From positions 1-64,000 of the forward strand of contig NZ_JAUSNR010000042.1 in the NCBI RefSeq assembly GCF_030656345.1: a stretch of 64,000 bases of DNA, read 5' to 3'. Made by a program: the position numbers and the translations under genes. Numbering within the stretch: position 1 is the stretch's first letter; every line of letters starts with the position of its first letter. A model generated the notes under the pieces. It searched no databases. It worked only from the letters and a program-made list of their open reading frames with translations, and had not been told where the DNA came from. This DNA is from Pseudotabrizicola sp. Lineage in GTDB: Bacteria > Pseudomonadota > Alphaproteobacteria > Rhodobacterales > Rhodobacteraceae. Below, one piece after another: positions 42,321-50,403 of this stretch.

Positions 42321-45020
42321 ATGTCAAAGACCATCACAGTCTCGACCCACGCCGAACTGATCTCTGCCCTTGGAATGGCAACGGGCGGTGAAACCATCCT
42401 GCTGAACCCGGGGAATTACGGCGACCTGAGCCTGGTCGACAAACCGAAGTTCGATCTGGATTTCACGGCCCCGGTCACCATTGCCGCAGCCGATCCTGCA
42501 AACCCGCCGGTTGTCACCGGCTTGAAAGTGCACGGCGCAACGGATCTGCATTTCGAGAACATCCTGTTCGACTATACCTATCAGGACGGCCAGCCGAACT
42601 GGTACAAGCCCTTCACGGTCTCGGGCAGCGAAAGCATCAGCTTCACCGACTGCACCTTTGACGGTGATGTGGCCCGCGGCCTCACAGCCGCGGACAATGG
42701 CTACCCGACAGGCTTTGGCCTGAATGTCACCGGAACCACTGGTATCACGGTCGACAATTGTGAAATCCATGGCTTCTTTCGCGGACTCCTGGTTTCCAAT
42801 AGCGACGATGTTGCCATAACGGATAACGACATCCATTCCATCCGCATGGACGGCATGAACTTTGCCGCAGTGCAGGGCGTGCTGATCGAAGGAAACCATA
42901 TCCACGACTTCCTGCGATCGATGGACTCTGACGATCATGCCGACATGATCCAGTTCTGGACATCCGGAACGACCCGTCCCTCAACCGACATCGTCATCCG
43001 CGACAATATTCTGGACATCGGCAACGGACATTACACCCAGTCGATCCTCATGCGCAATGAACTGGTCGACCGCGGACTTGCTGGCGAAGAGATGTTCTAC
43101 CGCAATGTCACCATTGAAGGAAACATCATCGTAAACGGCCATCTTCACGGCATTACCGTCGGTGAAACCGCCGGCCTGACCATCACCAATAACACGGTCC
43201 TGCATGATGACGGTGCCAATCCGGACGGGCCAGATTCGTCGGTCGAGATTCCGCGCATTTCTGTCGCCGTGACCTCGACCAATGTGACCATCACCCATAA
43301 CGCCACCTCCGCGATCAGCGGCCACAACGGCCAGTCAGACTGGACCGTCGGTATGAACGCCTTTGTGCAGGATCAGAACCCGAACGCTCCCGGCTGGTAT
43401 GGTGACGTGTTCATCGCCTCGACCCTGACCAGCCCTGAGGGGGCAAAGGCCATAAAGGCGCATCCGGACGGGATTCTGGCCCACCTGAATGCGGGTGCTG
43501 CTTCGACCATGCCTTCGTCTGACTCTTCCGGTCTTGACGCGGCCTTCCACAGCAGTTCGGACATCACGGGCGGGAAAACGGTTACATTCGATGCGTCCCA
43601 TTCCACCGGCCCCCAGCCCGAGGGCACGAAATATGTCTGGGACTTCGGCGATGGCACGAAAGCGACCGGCGCCACTGTGACCCATACCTACACGGACGGC
43701 GGCAAATATGACGCCCGGCTGACGGTCATTCTTCCCGACGGCACATATGATACGGCCATGGCACGCGTTGTCGTGAATGACACCGAACTGGTCTCGCTTA
43801 CCGGCAAAGGCACCTTTGTTGCCTCTGTGGCAGGAACAGATACCGTGCTGACCACGATTGCCACACCGGACGCAGGCGGCGGCATCCAGCTGGGCGGACC
43901 GGGCGTTTCGGCCAGTGTCGCCCGGACCTACCTGACCCCCGTCTTCGGCAGCGACGATGTCACCATCTCGCTGCGGCTCGATGCCGATGCCGCCGGCGCA
44001 ACCGGCGAAGTCGTCCGGCTGCACAACAGCTTCATCGTCTCGGTCAATGCCAAGGGCGAAGTTGCGGTCCGTGCCTGGTCGTCAGCAGGCGAAGCCGTCA
44101 CCCTCACCTCAACCGGCATCCGCGTGAACGATGGCAGCAGCTATGACATCGACATCCGGCTGGAAGAGGGCCGCCTTTCGCTCTGGGTGGACGACAAGAT
44201 GGTTCAGGACACCGCCTTCAACGGCACCTTTGCCGATGTCGGCAACCATAACCTGACCTTCGGCAACCCTTGGAACAGCGGCTTTTTCAACGGTGATGTC
44301 ACCGAATTCACGATTGCGGTGAATGACGGGCCGACACTCTTCGATCCGCCCGGTGAGCCTGAAAAAGACGCGGCGGTCCCGCCGGTTCCGGTTCCGCTGC
44401 CTCCTCCGCCTCCCCCCCTTCTGCACCTGAGCGACAACGGAACACTTGTTGTCACCCAGGACGGAGCACGGGATGCAATTCAGATTACCGGTCCGCTGGA
44501 TCCAGAGGGCGGCATTCAGCTTGGCGGTCCCGGTATTTCGGCAAGCGTGGCAAGATCACACCTTGCCCCCATCCTCGGCAGCGACGATGTCACCATCTCG
44601 TTGCGCCTCGATGCCGATGCCGCCGGAACAACCGGCGAGGTTCTGCGCCTGACCGGCAGTTTCATTGTCTCGGTCGACTACAAGGGTGAAATTGTGTTCA
44701 GGGCCTGGTCGTCAGAAGGCGAAGCCGTCAAGCTCACCTCAACCGGCATCCGCGTGAACGATGGCAGCAGCTATGACATCGACATCCGGCTGGAAGAGGG
44801 CCGCATGTCGCTCTGGGTGGACGGCAAGATGGTGCAGGACACCGCCTTCAACGGCACCTTTGCCGATGTCGGCCGCCATGACCTGACCTTCGGCAACCCA
44901 TGGCACAGCAGCTTTTTCAACGGCGATGTCACCGAATTCGCGATTGCGGTGAATGACGGGCCGACACTCTTCGATCCGTTCAGCGCGCATGCGATGGATA
45001 TGGCCGCGCCGCTGATGTGA
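42321..45020 (+). CDS. Leaderless beta-helix/PKD protein with duplicated C-terminal domain
   Basis: An 899-residue protein without a Sec signal, starting MSKTITVSTHAELISALG. Residues about 1-400 form a right-handed parallel beta-helix with DSDDHADMIQFW and GITVGETAGL, close to the protein at 13564. A PKD domain follows (YVWDFGDGTKATG, near residue 440), then two nearly identical LamG-like domains (about 490-690 and 700-895) joined by a Pro-rich linker (PPVPVPLPPPPPPLL). No RTX nonapeptides are seen. The type I secretion genes lie directly upstream, and leaderless beta-helix enzymes such as AlgE epimerases use that route, so it is the likely cargo. It may modify or bind the EPS outside the cell. 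Confidence 0.83.
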   Translation: MSKTITVSTHAELISALGMATGGETILLNPGNYGDLSLVDKPKFDLDFTAPVTIAAADPANPPVVTGLKVHGATDLHFENILFDYTYQDGQPNWYKPFTVSGSESISFTDCTFDGDVARGLTAADNGYPTGFGLNVTGTTGITVDNCEIHGFFRGLLVSNSDDVAITDNDIHSIRMDGMNFAAVQGVLIEGNHIHDFLRSMDSDDHADMIQFWTSGTTRPSTDIVIRDNILDIGNGHYTQSILMRNELVDRGLAGEEMFYRNVTIEGNIIVNGHLHGITVGETAGLTITNNTVLHDDGANPDGPDSSVEIPRISVAVTSTNVTITHNATSAISGHNGQSDWTVGMNAFVQDQNPNAPGWYGDVFIASTLTSPEGAKAIKAHPDGILAHLNAGAASTMPSSDSSGLDAAFHSSSDITGGKTVTFDASHSTGPQPEGTKYVWDFGDGTKATGATVTHTYTDGGKYDARLTVILPDGTYDTAMARVVVNDTELVSLTGKGTFVASVAGTDTVLTTIATPDAGGGIQLGGPGVSASVARTYLTPVFGSDDVTISLRLDADAAGATGEVVRLHNSFIVSVNAKGEVAVRAWSSAGEAVTLTSTGIRVNDGSSYDIDIRLEEGRLSLWVDDKMVQDTAFNGTFADVGNHNLTFGNPWNSGFFNGDVTEFTIAVNDGPTLFDPPGEPEKDAAVPPVPVPLPPPPPPLLHLSDNGTLVVTQDGARDAIQITGPLDPEGGIQLGGPGISASVARSHLAPILGSDDVTISLRLDADAAGTTGEVLRLTGSFIVSVDYKGEIVFRAWSSEGEAVKLTSTGIRVNDGSSYDIDIRLEEGRMSLWVDGKMVQDTAFNGTFADVGRHDLTFGNPWHSSFFNGDVTEFAIAVNDGPTLFDPFSAHAMDMAAPLM
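43876..44977 (+). repeat. Intragenic duplication, 630-bp period
   Basis: Two copies, about 43876-44347 and 44506-44977, are offset by exactly 630 bp (210 codons). Their last 240 bp are almost identical at DNA level, e.g. ATGGCAGCAGCTATGACATC at 44131 and 44761. Conserved synonymous positions indicate a recent duplication or gene conversion of the LamG-like domain. Confidence 0.85.
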
Positions 45021-45036
45021 CCGGGCCGCAAAAGCC

Positions 45037-45071
45037 TGTATCCGCAGGCCCTGCCGGGCGCTGCGGATACA
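45037..45071. terminator. Long hairpin between convergent genes
   Basis: TGTATCCGCAG (45037-45047) and CTGCGGATACA (45061-45071) are perfect 11-bp arms with a 13-base loop. It lies between the convergent beta-helix and VPLPA-CTERM genes. No T-tract follows, so termination is plausible but not certain. Confidence 0.55.
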
Positions 45072-45128
45072 CACTCAGAACGTGCAATCATGGCTGGTCC
45101 CGTCAGGTGCCCGGATACGGCACCCGGA

Positions 45129-45761
45129 TCAGGCGGCCTGACGGCCCCGGCGGCGCAGCAGGCCAAGGCCAAGCAGCGCCCCCGCGAGCAGCGCCAGCCC
45201 GGCAGGCAGCGGGACAGGGGCCACCGTCAGGTTGGCGTATTCCAGCGCGGCCTTGCCCGCCGTGAACACCAGCCGGTCGAACGTGACACCTGTCACTTCG
45301 GTAAACACCGACAATGCCCCGGTCTGCCCCTGCGGCACCGCCCCGGTCAGGACCAGTTGCGACACGCCGCCCAGAAACAGCTCTGCCCGGTTCAGCGGCC
45401 CGGGCGTGCCCCAGACAAAGCTGAGACCACGCATGACCGTGTCAAAATCGAAATAGGCACTGGCGAGGTCTGCCGTCGTGCTGCGGATCGCGGAATAGAC
45501 CGAGGTGGCGGCCAACGGGTCCAGCGTGGAATTGGCCGCCGCCCAGGGGCTGGCCCGCTGGTTGAGGATGGAGCCGGTCACATTCTCATCCAGCACCGCC
45601 GCAGCCCCAAGGGTGCCGTTGGCGATCAGGTTTGGGGTGGCCATCCCCGGCAAGGTGGTGGAATAGGTCACGGTCGCGGCACTGGCCACACCAAGGCTCA
45701 GCACCAGGGCGAGGCCGGTGGCCACAAGCGGCCGCATGAAGCGGGATAGGAAAGCAGACAT
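45129..45761 (-). CDS. Secreted VPLPA-CTERM protein
   Basis: A 210-residue exported protein. The signal (RPLVATGLALVLSLGVASA) is followed by a beta-rich domain with YSTTLPGMATPN and a region describing a jelly-roll-like fold (FVWGTPGPLNRAELFLGG). The tail APVPLPAGLALLAGALLGLG with RRRGRQAA is an exact VPLPA-CTERM signal for the exosortase at 34294. ATG 45761 has GGGAG upstream; a longer frame to 45800 lacks one. It is the third such substrate in the window. Its surface role is unknown. Confidence 0.87.
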   Translation of the reverse strand: MSAFLSRFMRPLVATGLALVLSLGVASAATVTYSTTLPGMATPNLIANGTLGAAAVLDENVTGSILNQRASPWAAANSTLDPLAATSVYSAIRSTTADLASAYFDFDTVMRGLSFVWGTPGPLNRAELFLGGVSQLVLTGAVPQGQTGALSVFTEVTGVTFDRLVFTAGKAALEYANLTVAPVPLPAGLALLAGALLGLGLLRRRGRQAA

Positions 45762-45902
45762 GCACTGATACTCCCGGAAATGAAATGTACTCTGCGTCAA
45801 AATCCCATGATTCCGCGCCGTGTCAGTGTACGCACGCGCGCCGCGCCGGGCAACCCTGGGCCCCCGCCGTTATCGCCAGCCCCCTGCCCGGCATCCGCCC
45901 CA

Positions 45903-46150
45903 TGCCTGCTATCGCCCCGGGCGAGGCGGATGACGTGCATTTTTTCCATTTTTTGCCTTTTATATCATCCAGAGCAAAGGGGCCGGCATCCCTTCGCCCG
46001 AAGTCTGCATGGCCGCCGGCGGCCGGGCGATCTTCTTGCTTGACCCGCACCGCGTCACCATGGTGGATACCAGCCACAGCAGACCCGAAGCCGCTGCCGG
46101 AGCCCGCCTGTCGCGGCTGATAAACCGCGCCCTGAAAGATCTGCCGCGCT
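45903..46150 (+). pseudogene. Decayed EpsI-like fragment (exosortase C-terminal module)
   Basis: The frame beginning at about 45952 reads AFYIIQSKGAGIPSPEVC, then [18 protein letters not shown], which lines up with the EpsI part of the intact exosortase ([19 protein letters not shown], then [16 protein letters not shown]). Just upstream, another frame reads AIAPGEADDVHFF, matching the preceding [11 protein letters not shown] segment, so the frame shifts inside the T-runs at 45940-45954. There is no start codon or intact frame around it. It lies 70 bp before ugd within a 460-bp gap that otherwise holds nothing. Similarity is judged by eye over about 40 residues. Confidence 0.55.
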
Positions 46151-46223
46151 GCGTGCCCCTGTCAGGGACAGCGGCCACCCAACCAAGGCCAACCATCAAG
46201 GCCACTGTCAAGGAGCGTCAAGA

Positions 46224-47393
46224 GTGCCCAAAATTGTCGTTGTCGGACTGGGCTATGTCGGCCTGTCCAATGCCATTCTTCTGTCGCGCCAGAACGAAGT
46301 TGTGGCGGTCGAGGTGGTGCAGGCCAAGGTCGATCTGATCAATGCCGGAAAATCCACGATCATCGATCCGGAATGTGAAGACTATCTGGCCAAGGGCGGG
46401 CTGAACCTGACGGCCACCACCGATGCGGCCTCGGCCTACAGGGGTGCGGACTATATCGTGATCGCGGCGCCCACCAATTACGACGTGCAGACCAACCGCT
46501 TTGACACCAGTGCGGTGGAATCCGTGATCCGCGACGCGATGCGGCATGCGCCGGAGGCGCTGATGGTGATCAAATCCACCATTCCGGTCGGCTACACCGA
46601 AGCCACCAGCGCCGCCCTTGGCACCGGCAACCTGATCTTCAGCCCCGAATTCCTGCGCGAAGGCCGCGCGCTTTATGACAACCTGCACCCCAGCCGCATT
46701 GTGGTGGGCGAGAACAGCCCGCGCGGTGCCGCCTTTGCCGAGTTGCTGCGCCGCGCCGCGCTGAAGGCGGATGTAGAGGTGCTGCTGACCGGCCCGTCAG
46801 AGGCCGAGGCGATCAAGCTCTTTGCCAACACCTATCTTGCGATGCGGGTGGCCTATTTCAACGAGCTGGACAGCTATGCCCTGTCGCGCGGGCTCGACAG
46901 CCGGCAGATCATCGAAGGCATCGGGCATGACCCGCGCATCGGCATGCATTACAACAACCCCTCCTTCGGCTATGGCGGCTATTGCCTGCCTAAAGACACC
47001 AAACAGCTGCTGGCCAATTACCATGAGGTGCCGCAGACCCTGATCCGCGCCATCGTCGACGCCAATTCGACCCGCAAGGATTTCATCGCCGACACCATCC
47101 TGCAGCGCAACCCGCAGGTGGTTGGGGTCTACCGGCTGACGATGAAGGCGGGGTCGGACAATTTCCGCGACAGTTCCATTCAGGGCATCATGAAGCGGAT
47201 CAAGGCCAAGGGGATCGAGCTGATCATCTATGAACCCAGCCTTGAGGCGGAAGATTTCTTCCGCTCGCCCGTCATCCGCGATCTGGCCGAGTTCAAGGCG
47301 CGCGCCGATGTGATCATCGCCAACCGTCACACGGCGGATCTGGCCGATGTGACGGCCAAGGTCTTTACCCGCGATATCTTCGGGTCGGACTGA
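46224..47393 (+). CDS. ugd: UDP-glucose 6-dehydrogenase
   Basis: A 389-residue cytosolic enzyme that oxidises UDP-glucose to UDP-glucuronate with two NAD+. The N-terminal Rossmann motif is [40 protein letters not shown] and LPKDTKQL are family blocks, and the catalytic cysteine is Cys254 in [11 protein letters not shown]. The GTG start at 46224 has AGGAG 9 bases upstream. It supplies glucuronate for an acidic EPS and fits the glycosyltransferase-rich locus. The length matches the short Ugd class (about 390 residues). A rhomboid gene follows after 80 bp. Confidence 0.93.
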   Translation: MPKIVVVGLGYVGLSNAILLSRQNEVVAVEVVQAKVDLINAGKSTIIDPECEDYLAKGGLNLTATTDAASAYRGADYIVIAAPTNYDVQTNRFDTSAVESVIRDAMRHAPEALMVIKSTIPVGYTEATSAALGTGNLIFSPEFLREGRALYDNLHPSRIVVGENSPRGAAFAELLRRAALKADVEVLLTGPSEAEAIKLFANTYLAMRVAYFNELDSYALSRGLDSRQIIEGIGHDPRIGMHYNNPSFGYGGYCLPKDTKQLLANYHEVPQTLIRAIVDANSTRKDFIADTILQRNPQVVGVYRLTMKAGSDNFRDSSIQGIMKRIKAKGIELIIYEPSLEAEDFFRSPVIRDLAEFKARADVIIANRHTADLADVTAKVFTRDIFGSD

Positions 47394-47474
47394 ATCTTTC
47401 GGTCAGACTGAGCTTTTGCTTGCAGACGTCCCTCGCATCAGGCACCGCTTAAGGCCAACCAAAGGCCAGGACGT

Positions 47475-48140
47475 ATGACACCGGGCACCAAGCCGCCACA
47501 GACCCCTGATGCGCCAGAAAAAGCCTGGCGCATTCCTGTCCTGCTGATGCTGTTCGTGCTGTGCCTGTTGCCCGAACTGGTGCTGTCGGGGGCCGACTGG
47601 GGGCTGTGGGGCACCGCGCGCTGGCGGATGCAGGCGCTGCAGCTTGCCGGATTCTGGGCCGGGCTCCTGGGCAACTGGCGCCCGGCATATGCGCTGCAAC
47701 CCGGCACCATGTTTCTGACCTATGGCTTTCTGCATGCCGGGGCCGTGCATTTTGCGGTCAATATGGTGACCCTGTTCTCGCTTGGCCCCGATCTGGTCGG
47801 CCGTTTCGGGCAACGCTGGTTCTTGCTGCTTTACGCCCTGTCGATCCTGGGCGGTGCCATCGGCTTTGCGCTGCTGTCGTCGCAGGTGTTGCCGATGGTG
47901 GGGGCCTCGGGCGCGCTGTTCGGCCTTGCCGGGGCCCATGTCGGCCTGCACGCGCGCGAACGGCGCCAGAGCCATGACACGCTGGTGCCGGTGGCAAAGG
48001 CGGTGGCGGGGCTGGTGGCGCTTAACCTGGTGCTGTGGTGGGCGATGAACGGCCAGCTGGCCTGGGAAACCCATCTGGGCGGCTTTGTTACCGGCTGGAT
48101 CGCCGCCGTCGTCATCGACCGGCGGCTTGGGCCGGTCTGA
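47475..48140 (+). CDS. Rhomboid-family intramembrane serine protease
   Basis: A 221-residue membrane protein with six to seven hydrophobic segments. Catalytic Ser145 lies in VGASGALFGLAG and His200 in ETHLGGFVTG; HAGAVHFAVNM supplies the oxyanion histidine and asparagine of the family. It cleaves within transmembrane helices. Rhomboid proteases beside exosortase loci sometimes act on surface-protein tails, but no GlyGly-CTERM protein is seen here, so a rhombosortase role is not supported. It probably shares a transcript with ugd. Confidence 0.9.
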   Translation: MTPGTKPPQTPDAPEKAWRIPVLLMLFVLCLLPELVLSGADWGLWGTARWRMQALQLAGFWAGLLGNWRPAYALQPGTMFLTYGFLHAGAVHFAVNMVTLFSLGPDLVGRFGQRWFLLLYALSILGGAIGFALLSSQVLPMVGASGALFGLAGAHVGLHARERRQSHDTLVPVAKAVAGLVALNLVLWWAMNGQLAWETHLGGFVTGWIAAVVIDRRLGPV

Positions 48141-48242
48141 AGTGCCGGTTGAGCTACGGGGCCTGATCCGCACCTGATCTGGCGCGATGATGGCCCGCCG
48201 CCGCCCGAAAACACTGTCAGAAGTCTTGCTCCGCCGGGCCAC

Positions 48243-48261
48243 CGTTTACGTTTTGTAAACG
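48243..48261. repeat. Inverted repeat CGTTTAC-5-GTAAACG
   Basis: Perfect 7-bp arms around GTTTT, in an otherwise GC-rich gap. It resembles a dimeric repressor site, or it may be a weak terminator hairpin after the rhomboid gene. Confidence 0.4.
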
Positions 48262-48470
48262 ATGTCCCCGCAAGATACGGCCAGACATGACCCTGATGGC
48301 ACCGCGTCGCGCACCGCCGCCGGGAACAAAATGGCGGTCAAGGGCGTTGAATACGGGCATTGAATACAGGCATCGGCGGGTTTTGCCCTGAATCGGCGAA
48401 AAACCGGTCAAACCCCGGCCCCTGCGCAAAAGGTACAGGCATTTGCTTTTTGACACCGCCAAAACCGGTT

Positions 48471-48480
48471 ATTGTTTCCA
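48471..48480 (-). promoter_or_regulatory. TGGAAACAAT motif, site 5
   Basis: Exact copy in reverse orientation; read on the minus strand it extends to TGGAAACAATAACCGG, nearly the same as sites 2 and 3. It lies about 160 bp before the small membrane protein at 48642. Confidence 0.55.
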
Positions 48481-48641
48481 GAATGCGGGTGACACCCTGA
48501 AGGTGAAGGCCCCAGGATGAGACCCTGCACCGCCCTTGGACAGACAGTCACTGAAGGACCGTCCCGCCATCCTGTGACCTGCGTTCTGCCTTTTTCACGC
48601 CACAAGACTGCGGATAAATGCATCAAGAAGGAGAATGATCT

Positions 48642-48836
48642 ATGGAAGTCCTCGCCCTGCTCGCTCTCACCCTTTACGCGTTCATCGCGGTTTTCTCATT
48701 CTACATGACCTTTCAGGAACGCCGCCGCACCGGATCGGACGGCGTGGCCTACACGATCGGCGGCTACGCGCTGTGCCTGATCTGGCCCCTGACCGTTCTG
48801 GCCGTCCTGCTCTCCCCCCGCCTGCGCTCGGCGTAA
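48642..48836 (+). CDS. Small two-helix membrane protein (64 aa)
   Basis: A 64-residue protein with two membrane segments, LALLALTLYAFIAVFSFYM (about residues 3-23) and GGYALCLIWPLTVLAVLL (about 41-58), joined by a basic loop FQERRRTGSD. AAGGAG sits 8 bases before the ATG, so translation is well supported. I do not recognise the family. It has its own upstream TGGAAACAAT site, like the EPS genes, which hints at co-regulation. It may be a modulator of a larger membrane protein; that is inference only. Confidence 0.7.
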   Translation: MEVLALLALTLYAFIAVFSFYMTFQERRRTGSDGVAYTIGGYALCLIWPLTVLAVLLSPRLRSA

Positions 48837-48909
48837 GGGCAATGACAGCAAAGGCATGATCGGCCCATGATGGCAAAGTCAAACAGCACAAGCTGAGTAA
48901 CCTTCCCGA

Positions 48910-50082
48910 TCAGGCCGGCCGGGCGCGTTTCGCTGCCTGCGTACGTGCATTAAGATATGCCGGAAGCCACAGCGACAATACACCCAGTATCAGGAGAATG
49001 CTGCCTGTCAATTCGGTCGGCGGGCCGGCGTCAAAGATGACCGCTGCGACATAGACCACCAGAATGTGGAATGAAAAGACATGCAATGAATGCTGGCCCA
49101 GCAAAACAAGCGCGGGGCGGGTAAATACCCAATGAACCATATTGGACATCCAGAAAAACACTCGAATACCGCTTTCGCGCCCAGCGACAAGAAGCCATGT
49201 TACAAGAAAAAGGTCGAAGCCAAAATTGATGACATGCACTGGAGAGAGATCTTGACGTGATGACTTCGCCAAAAACCTTACCGAAAACTCTTCCGAGACA
49301 AGGTTCCAATACACAAGCCGGTCGAGCAGTGCAAAAGCCACGAACCCCATTGCTGCCATGATTGCAACAACAGTCCATGGCCGGTCCTTCAGAACCAAGA
49401 GGTTAAGTTTACCCGTCGCGGTCAGGAAACCGAGCCAGAGACCGCCGAAAAACAAGACCTGCCAGCCGAAAACATTGAAGAAAATCCCCAATTTGATCGG
49501 ATGACCGGTGCCTGCCAGCAATTGCTGCGCATGAAGCGTAAACAAATCAACCAGACCCGTCTGCGCAAACATCCACAAAAGCACCGAAGACACCAGAACA
49601 GCCACTGCGTATCCTGACGCAAAGGCCCGCAGCACCAGGGGCGTTATCATCATAAACCAGATATACATTGGCAAAATGCCCATATGCTTCGAAGCCGCCA
49701 CCAGCATAAGAGAAGCTGTCGTAAACGCTATGGGCTCAGCATTATATGGAGCAAAGACAGAAGCCGGGACACCCAAAGCAGGCAAGGACAAGGCAGCCAG
49801 AAGGAACAGAAAGATCAATCCTGCCTGATGGCTCCATATTGTACCGATACGCGCCCAGATTGCCCCCTGCATGGCCAGTTCAGACCGGCGGAGCATTATC
49901 CCTGTATAGACCAGCCCCACGACAAAACCAGAAATGAACACAAAACCCTGTGCGTCCTCGACCCAACCGAGATAGTGATGATTCAGCTTGCCCAATATGG
50001 TATCAAGCTCAAGATTCAGATGGACAACCATCATGAAAATGAGAAAAAATCCTCGAAAACCATCTATAACCGGGTACCGCAT
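48910..50082 (-). CDS. OpgC-domain membrane protein
   Basis: A 390-residue integral membrane protein with ten or so hydrophobic segments. The N-terminus MRYPVIDGFRGFFLIFMMVVHLN is the hallmark of the OpgC family, related to acyltransferase-3 proteins, whose characterised member succinylates periplasmic glucans. The FISGFVVGLVYTG and YIWFMMITPLVLR segments fit. It may acylate a glycan or the EPS at the membrane. ATG 50082 has GAGGAAA upstream; a TTG at 50097 is unlikely. Its promoter appears to overlap the dyad at 50115-50136. Base composition is more AT-rich than its neighbours, suggesting separate acquisition. Confidence 0.87.
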   Translation of the reverse strand: MRYPVIDGFRGFFLIFMMVVHLNLELDTILGKLNHHYLGWVEDAQGFVFISGFVVGLVYTGIMLRRSELAMQGAIWARIGTIWSHQAGLIFLFLLAALSLPALGVPASVFAPYNAEPIAFTTASLMLVAASKHMGILPMYIWFMMITPLVLRAFASGYAVAVLVSSVLLWMFAQTGLVDLFTLHAQQLLAGTGHPIKLGIFFNVFGWQVLFFGGLWLGFLTATGKLNLLVLKDRPWTVVAIMAAMGFVAFALLDRLVYWNLVSEEFSVRFLAKSSRQDLSPVHVINFGFDLFLVTWLLVAGRESGIRVFFWMSNMVHWVFTRPALVLLGQHSLHVFSFHILVVYVAAVIFDAGPPTELTGSILLILGVLSLWLPAYLNARTQAAKRARPA

Positions 50083-50114
50083 CGCACATTTCCTCAACCA
50101 CTGAGGAAGCTAGA

Positions 50115-50136
50115 GACTTCACGTTATCGTGAAGTC
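50115..50136 (-). promoter_or_regulatory. MerR-type operator/promoter upstream of the OpgC gene
   Basis: GACTTCACG-TTAT-CGTGAAGTC is a perfect dyad with 9-bp arms. On the minus strand it lies between TTGACT (50133-50138, overlapping) and TAGCTT (50107-50112), about 20 bp apart. An over-long spacer filled by a dyad is the architecture of promoters controlled by MerR-family regulators. It lies 33 bp before the OpgC start. Confidence 0.5.
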
Positions 50137-50403
50137 AACAAGTATTTTTGATGCGTGCAGAGTTGTGCACAGTTTTCCGGAAGAGCGCGGTTTCAACAGG
50201 CTTTGCGGTCAGCGCATGGGCAGATCTGATATCATTTGAGAAGACCTGTGATCATGGCCACCGTTTTTGCCGCTCTTGGCGACAAACTTCCATACTTTGT
50301 CGCTAACAGCGTTGTTTGGAGGCTGAACAAATTCAAAGCGGCACAGCACATGCGATGGTTTCAGCCGCATGTGCCCGGAAGCTTTCCGCCCTTTGGCTGC
50401 CCC
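50137..50403. other. Intergenic remainder
   Basis: No gene or repeat seen between the OpgC promoter and the end of the receiver/GGDEF gene at 50404. Short frames on the plus strand lack ribosome sites. Confidence 0.5.

Larger units (their letters stand above)
48141..48641. other. Intergenic region, 501 bp
   Basis: No supported gene. It holds an inverted repeat CGTTTAC-5-GTAAACG at 48243-48261 and a TGGAAACAAT site at 48471-48480. The ribosome site AAGGAG of the small membrane protein ends it. Confidence 0.55.

Noticed and set aside
45780..46120. Plus-strand frames of 87-111 aa before ugd
   Set aside because: They start in unrelated sequence and switch frame relative to the EpsI-like segment; treated as a decayed fragment rather than genes.
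47475..48140. Rhombosortase
   Set aside because: The protein has rhomboid motifs, but no GlyGly-CTERM substrate is seen; called a generic rhomboid protease.
48217..48462. 81-aa minus-strand frame between the rhomboid gene and the motif site
   Set aside because: No ribosome site and no family resemblance, and an inverted repeat lies inside it.
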